A stretch of DNA of 64,000 bases, from assembly GCA_024233675.1 (NCBI GenBank), contig JACKPH010000005.1, positions 1 to 64,000 of the forward strand, in the 5' to 3' direction. A model generated the notes under the pieces. The model made no database searches, was not told the DNA's origin, and saw only the letters and a list, made by a program, of their open reading frames with translations. Position 1 is the stretch's first letter, and every line of letters begins with the position of its first letter. Origin of the DNA: Thermotogae bacterium. Lineage in GTDB: Bacteria > Thermotogota > Thermotogae > Petrotogales > Petrotogaceae. Position numbers and translations under genes: made by a program. This document shows positions 60,069 through 64,000 of this stretch, in pieces.

Positions 60069-62576
60069 GTGTCAGAATTTGAAAACAACAATGAAAACAA
60101 CAACGAATACAAACCTGAGTTAAATATAAAAGACAGAAGATTTGTAGATGAAATGAGAACTAATTACCTGCTTTACTCACTTTCTGTTATTGTAAGCAGG
60201 GCTATCCCGGATGTAAGGGACGGTTTAAAACCTGTTCAGAGAAGAATTCTTTATTCTATGAATGAACTTTCTCTTAAACATACAGCAGCTTTTAAAAAAT
60301 CAGCAAGAATTGTCGGAGAAGTTATGGGTAAATATCACCCTCACGGTGATGCTGCTATATATTATGCACTTGTAAGAATGGCTCAGGATTTTTCAATGAG
60401 ATATATGCTCGTTGACGGTCAGGGTAACTTCGGATCAATAGATAACGACCCACCTGCAGCTATGAGGTATACAGAAGCACGTATGCAGGAAACAGCAGAA
60501 TTTATGCTTATGGATCTCGAAAAAGATACAGTTAATTTTTATGATAATTTTGACGGTTCTTTACAACAGCCTGAAGTTCTGCCTACAAGATTACCTAATC
60601 TTTTAATGAACGGTGTTTCCGGTATAGCTGTCGGAATGGCTACAAGTATTCCGTCACATAATTTAAGAGAGCTTGTTGAAGGCTTTAAATTTTTAATAGC
60701 AAACCCTGACGCACCAATTGCAGAAATAATGAAATATGTAAAAGGACCTGATTTTCCTACAGGCGGCAGCATTGTTGACAGTGAAAATCTCAGAACTATG
60801 TATGAAGAGGGTAAAGGAAAATTTACCGTACGAGGAAAATTCGAAATCGTTGAAAGAAAAAACGGTCCGGCACTTGTTATAACAGAACTTCCTTATAATG
60901 TAATAAAAACAGAACTAATTGATCAGATAGTAAAATATGCGACAAGAATGAAAGATTCAAAAAAAGATGCAGGAATAAAAGATGTTAGGGATGAATCAGA
61001 CAGACACGGTATGTCACTTGTTATTGAACTAAAAAAAGGCGCAAACACTGACAGACTTATCAATGACCTTCTTAAACATACTCAGTTGCAGACATCTTTT
61101 TCAACACAGATGAATGTTATATATAAAAATAAACCTATGATGATGAATCTTAAACAGATAATGTCAGCATTTATAGATCACAGGGAAGAAGTAGTAACAA
61201 GAAGAGTAAATTTTGAACTTGAAAAAGCAAAAAAGAGAGCACATATAGTTGAAGGACTTATAAAAGCCGTTGAAGGCATAGATGTTGTAATAGATATAAT
61301 AAAAAATTCAGACGGCCCTGCCGATGCTATTAAAAACCTTATGGAAATAATAAAAGTAAGTGAAGAGCAGGCAAAAGCAATAGCCGATCTTAAATTTATA
61401 TCTCTTTCAAAACTTGAATCTGCAAAATTTACAGATGAATTAAAAGATCTTAATCAGAAAATAAAAACATGTATAGAAATTCTTGAAAATAAATCACTTC
61501 TTGATAAAATTATAATTGATGAACTCGAAGAAGTCGGCAAAAAATTCGGAGACGAAAGAAAAACAGAATTAAAAAGAAATATGTCTGATCTGAAATCAAT
61601 AGAAGAATTAATAGAAGATGAGGATATAGCTGTTCTGCTTACACAGTGGGGTTATGTTAAAGCTGTTTCTTCTTCCGAATACAAAGTACAGGGACGCGGA
61701 GGTAAAGGTCAGAAAGGTTTGAAAATCTCTGATAATGATAATGTTGTTGAAGCTATATTTACAACAAGATTATCAAAACTTATGGTAATAACTTCCGCAG
61801 GTAAAGCATATCAGTTCCCTTCATATGAAATAGAACTTACCGGAAAATCAAATAAAGGTAAGCATATAGCTAATTATATTTCTCTTGCGGAAAATGAGGA
61901 AATAAAAGCTATAGTTCCTATTTCTCTTGACGGTGACTATGATAAATCAGTAATGATATTTACAAGGCAGGGTAAAGTCAAGAGAAGTTCATTAAGAGAT
62001 TTTGCAAACGCCAGAAAAACAGGTGTAAAAGCAATTAACCTAAACGAAGGCGATTCGGTTGTTGATGCTCTTGTAATATCTGATGAAGACAGCGACGTAC
62101 TTATTATAACCAAAAAGGGTATGGGTCTTAGATTCAAAGTATCAGAAGCACGTGTTATGGGAAGAGGTGCTTCCGGTGTAAATGCCATAAAATTACGTTC
62201 AAATGATGAAGTTATAAATACTGTTCCGGTATCTTCGGACAAAGAACTTTTAATAATAACAGAACACGGTTACGGAAAACGATCAAATTTCAAAGATTTC
62301 AGAGTTCAGTCAAGAGGCGGAATAGGTTTAAAAACTGTAAGAGATACAGAAAAAATAGGTAATATTATTTCAGCAAAAGAAGTTAAACCTGATAGCGATG
62401 TAATAATATTTTCTAAAAACGGAAAAGCCATAAGAATGTCCGTAAGTTCAATCAACATTCTCGGAAGAATTACCCAGGGCGTTATAGCTGTAAGACTTGA
62501 TAAAGACGATTCTGTTTGTGGCATAATAATTGTTAAAGAGGACAGTGAGGATTCAGACTATTCCGGTGACAACTAA
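60069..62576 (+). CDS. gyrA: DNA gyrase subunit A
   Basis: This 835-residue subunit breaks and rejoins DNA. The catalytic Tyr is at 134 (AAMRYTEARM). The quinolone-resistance region has KYHPHGDAAIYYALVRMAQDF, with Ala and Ala where E. coli has Ser83 and Leu/Val neighbours. The C-terminal pinwheel (about 520-815) carries the GyrA box as QGRGGKG (canonical QRRGGKG), so it should wrap DNA and supercoil. The start is GTG 60069 with GGAGGT. An Asn/Glu-rich N-terminal tail precedes the conserved core. gyrB is not in the window. Confidence 0.97.
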   Translation: MSEFENNNENNNEYKPELNIKDRRFVDEMRTNYLLYSLSVIVSRAIPDVRDGLKPVQRRILYSMNELSLKHTAAFKKSARIVGEVMGKYHPHGDAAIYYALVRMAQDFSMRYMLVDGQGNFGSIDNDPPAAMRYTEARMQETAEFMLMDLEKDTVNFYDNFDGSLQQPEVLPTRLPNLLMNGVSGIAVGMATSIPSHNLRELVEGFKFLIANPDAPIAEIMKYVKGPDFPTGGSIVDSENLRTMYEEGKGKFTVRGKFEIVERKNGPALVITELPYNVIKTELIDQIVKYATRMKDSKKDAGIKDVRDESDRHGMSLVIELKKGANTDRLINDLLKHTQLQTSFSTQMNVIYKNKPMMMNLKQIMSAFIDHREEVVTRRVNFELEKAKKRAHIVEGLIKAVEGIDVVIDIIKNSDGPADAIKNLMEIIKVSEEQAKAIADLKFISLSKLESAKFTDELKDLNQKIKTCIEILENKSLLDKIIIDELEEVGKKFGDERKTELKRNMSDLKSIEELIEDEDIAVLLTQWGYVKAVSSSEYKVQGRGGKGQKGLKISDNDNVVEAIFTTRLSKLMVITSAGKAYQFPSYEIELTGKSNKGKHIANYISLAENEEIKAIVPISLDGDYDKSVMIFTRQGKVKRSSLRDFANARKTGVKAINLNEGDSVVDALVISDEDSDVLIITKKGMGLRFKVSEARVMGRGASGVNAIKLRSNDEVINTVPVSSDKELLIITEHGYGKRSNFKDFRVQSRGGIGLKTVRDTEKIGNIISAKEVKPDSDVIIFSKNGKAIRMSVSSINILGRITQGVIAVRLDKDDSVCGIIIVKEDSEDSDYSGDN

Positions 62577-62590
62577 AAAGGAGTTGAAAT

Positions 62591-63205
62591 ATGAAAACTT
62601 TAACCAAAAGGCAGTCACAAATTCTTGACTATGTAAAAGATTTTATCAAAAAAAACGGTTATGCCCCAAGTATAAGAGACATTACCGCATATTTTGGTTT
62701 CAAAAGTCCGAGAGCTGCTCACAAACATTTAATAACTCTTGAAGAAAAAGGATTTATAGAAAGAAAAGGTGTCTCAAGAGGAATAGTACTCACAGAAAAA
62801 ACAGGTGAAGTTTTTACAAATGAAAAAATAGTTCCTATAATGGGAGTAATAGCTGCCGGTGCAGCTATTGAAGCTGTGGAAAATGTAACTGACAGCATAC
62901 CTCTGCCATATAATTTTTTCTCCAAAGACGGCGAATACTTTGCATTAAAAGTTGACGGAGAATCAATGATAGAATCTCACATAAAAAGCGGAGATTATGT
63001 TATAATAAAAAAACAGTCATATGCAAAAAACGGTGAAATAATAGTTGCACTTATAGATAATAATTACGCAACTCTTAAAACCTATGAGTTCAACGGTAAA
63101 GAAGTTCATCTTATTCCTCAGAACAAAACTATGGATGTAATCAAGGTTTTTCCGGACCGTCTGAGAATACAGGGTGTTCTTGTCGGTTTAATACGCGTTA
63201 TGTAA
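62591..63205 (+). CDS. lexA: SOS repressor LexA
   Basis: This 204-residue protein has an N-terminal winged-helix domain (TKRQSQILDYVKDFI, about 5-19, and the recognition helix near SPRAAHKHL) and a C-terminal S24 self-cleavage domain. The cleavage site is Ala89-Gly90 in VIAAGAA, the nucleophile is Ser125 in VDGESM and the base is Lys163 in ATLKT. The protein is complete. It starts 14 bp after gyrA. No obvious own promoter or LexA operator precedes it, so autoregulation through the metG promoter or elsewhere is not visible. Confidence 0.96.
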   Translation: MKTLTKRQSQILDYVKDFIKKNGYAPSIRDITAYFGFKSPRAAHKHLITLEEKGFIERKGVSRGIVLTEKTGEVFTNEKIVPIMGVIAAGAAIEAVENVTDSIPLPYNFFSKDGEYFALKVDGESMIESHIKSGDYVIIKKQSYAKNGEIIVALIDNNYATLKTYEFNGKEVHLIPQNKTMDVIKVFPDRLRIQGVLVGLIRVM

Positions 63206-63223
63206 TTTATTAGGAGGGTAATT

Positions 63224-63517
63224 ATGGAAATATCTTCTGAAATTCTTGATGAAAAAAAAGTTGTTTTTCTCGACGGAGAAATAGATATGTCAAACGTAGA
63301 ATCAATAAAAAAAGAAATTCTTGCTATTGAAAATAAAGATATATCATTAGATTTTTCAAAACTTTCTTACATAGACAGTTCAGGAATAGGAATGCTTATA
63401 TCTTTACACAAAACTTCACTTGTTAACGGCGGTTCTCTGGAAATACGTAATGTTGATTCCAAAATAAAAAATCTTTTTGAAATAGTAGGTCTTAACAGAA
63501 TACTCAACATAATATAG
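63224..63517 (+). CDS. STAS-domain anti-sigma-factor antagonist
   Basis: This 97-residue STAS-domain protein of the SpoIIAA/RsbV type has LDFSKLSYIDSSGIGML with the phosphorylatable Ser at about 53. In known systems it binds an anti-sigma kinase when unphosphorylated. No kinase or alternative sigma gene is in the window. It starts 18 bp after lexA with GGAGGG upstream and lies 12 bp before rpiB. Confidence 0.92.
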   Translation: MEISSEILDEKKVVFLDGEIDMSNVESIKKEILAIENKDISLDFSKLSYIDSSGIGMLISLHKTSLVNGGSLEIRNVDSKIKNLFEIVGLNRILNII

Positions 63518-63529
63518 GAGGTGTATTTT

Positions 63530-63967
63530 ATGAAAATCTCAATAGCCTCTGATCACGCAGCTTTTGAAATGAAAGAATTTCTTAAAGAATATCTTATAGA
63601 ATCAGGATACGAAGTAACGGATTACGGTACAAATTCAGACGAAAGTGTTGATTACCCTGATTACGCAGAAAAGCTCGGAAAATCAGTAGCTTCTTCAGAA
63701 ACAGATTACGGTGTTTTACTCTGCGGAACAGGTATAGGTGCCTCTATAGCCGCAAATAAAATAAAAGGTATACGTGCAGCTTTATGTCTTTATCCTCAGA
63801 TGGCAGAACTTGCAAGACAGCATAACAACGCAAATGTTGTTGTTCTCGGCGGAAGACTTATGGGGAAAGATATATGTAAATGGACAGTTGATAAATTTTT
63901 AAATACTGATTTTGAAGGCGGGAGACATCAGAGAAGAGTTGATAAAATAACAAAACTGGAGGAATGA
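63530..63967 (+). CDS. rpiB: Ribose-5-phosphate isomerase B
   Basis: This 145-residue enzyme interconverts ribose-5-phosphate and ribulose-5-phosphate. It has IASDHAAFEMK (Asp8, His9), DYGTNSDESVDYPDYA, the active-site Cys in LLCGTGIGASIAANK (about 66) and ARQHNNANVVVLGGR. ATG 63530 follows GGAGGTG. The GTG at 63521 lies inside that site. The last gene of the window follows 4 bp later. Confidence 0.96.
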   Translation: MKISIASDHAAFEMKEFLKEYLIESGYEVTDYGTNSDESVDYPDYAEKLGKSVASSETDYGVLLCGTGIGASIAANKIKGIRAALCLYPQMAELARQHNNANVVVLGGRLMGKDICKWTVDKFLNTDFEGGRHQRRVDKITKLEE

Positions 63968-63971
63968 TAAT

Positions 63972-64000
63972 ATGAAAATTGTCTATGACCCAAGGCATGT
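63972..64000 (+). CDS. Start of a further gene, cut by the window edge
   Basis: An ATG at 63972 with GGAGGA about nine bases upstream begins MKIVYDPRH. Only about nine codons are visible, so the product cannot be identified. The spacing after rpiB suggests the same operon. Confidence 0.5.

Noticed and set aside
1..64000. CRISPR arrays, insertion sequences, prophage, toxin-antitoxin or restriction genes
   Set aside because: I saw no regular direct repeats with spacers, no transposase or integrase, and no defence-gene families. The gene content is housekeeping.

Overview
The window comes from a low-GC (about 30 % by eye), AT-rich bacterial chromosome. AGA is the usual Arg codon, ribosome-binding sites are strong (GGAGG or GGGGTG) and UUG starts are frequent. 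From recalled gene neighbourhoods I infer a member of the Thermotogota, probably a mesophilic Petrotogales-type lineage. The supporting blocks are glgD-glgC next to a six-gene RNF cluster, ruvB-yggS-yggT-nadK-phoU followed by an Lpt permease, and metG-gyrA-lexA-STAS-rpiB. The taxonomy is an inference and no search was run. There is no rRNA operon, phage, insertion sequence or CRISPR array. The window reads as core chromosome.

Layout. 1-3 kb: end of an ABC exporter operon. 3-5 kb: a radical SAM/DUF4130 pair linked to DNA repair or modification. 5-8.7 kb: S-adenosylhomocysteinase, an alpha/beta hydrolase, an MBL-fold protein and a ferritin-like diiron protein. 8.7-13.3 kb (minus): RNF complex rnfCDGEAB, with an RnfB that lacks the ferredoxin domains. 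13.5-20.5 kb (minus): glycogen genes glgD/glgC with two conserved unknowns, an rRNA methyltransferase, ndk and a MacB-like ABC exporter. 20.5-23.8 kb (minus): an LCP wall-glycopolymer ligase, a membrane-anchored unknown, yqeK, a DUF503 protein and cobalamin adenosyltransferase. 23.9-30.2 kb (minus): an EF-G paralogue, a phosphodiester glycosidase, a pyrimidine-nucleoside phosphorylase and a sensor kinase. 30.3-34.5 kb (minus): a transcription unit tRNA-Thr, tilS, ftsH, thioesterase, response regulator.

34.7-51.7 kb (plus): HD-GYP protein, asnS, ruvB, yggS, yggT, nadK, a PhoU-like protein, a giant LptF/G-LptA-LptD-like fusion, type IV uracil-DNA glycosylase, smc, a degenerate GGDEF protein, a DUF3307 membrane protein, an enolase-superfamily protein and an AlaX-like editing protein. 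52.3-53.9 kb: a guanine riboswitch with an intrinsic terminator controls an NCS2 purine permease. 54-58 kb: aminopeptidase P, tRNA-Arg(GCG), tRNA-Ser(GCU) and proS. 58-64 kb (plus): metG, gyrA, lexA, an anti-sigma-factor antagonist, rpiB and the first codons of another gene.

Three things stand out. A single 1155-residue polypeptide joins an inner-membrane LptF/G permease to LptA-like and LptD-like parts. The AAA+/protease part of ftsH (about 31625-33006) has codon usage and base composition unlike its own ends and all neighbours, which suggests intragenic recombination. yqeK appears to start at an AUA codon. Smaller points are the truncated RnfB, the riboswitch switch geometry, a family of look-alike bidirectional terminators and tRNA-Arg with G34.
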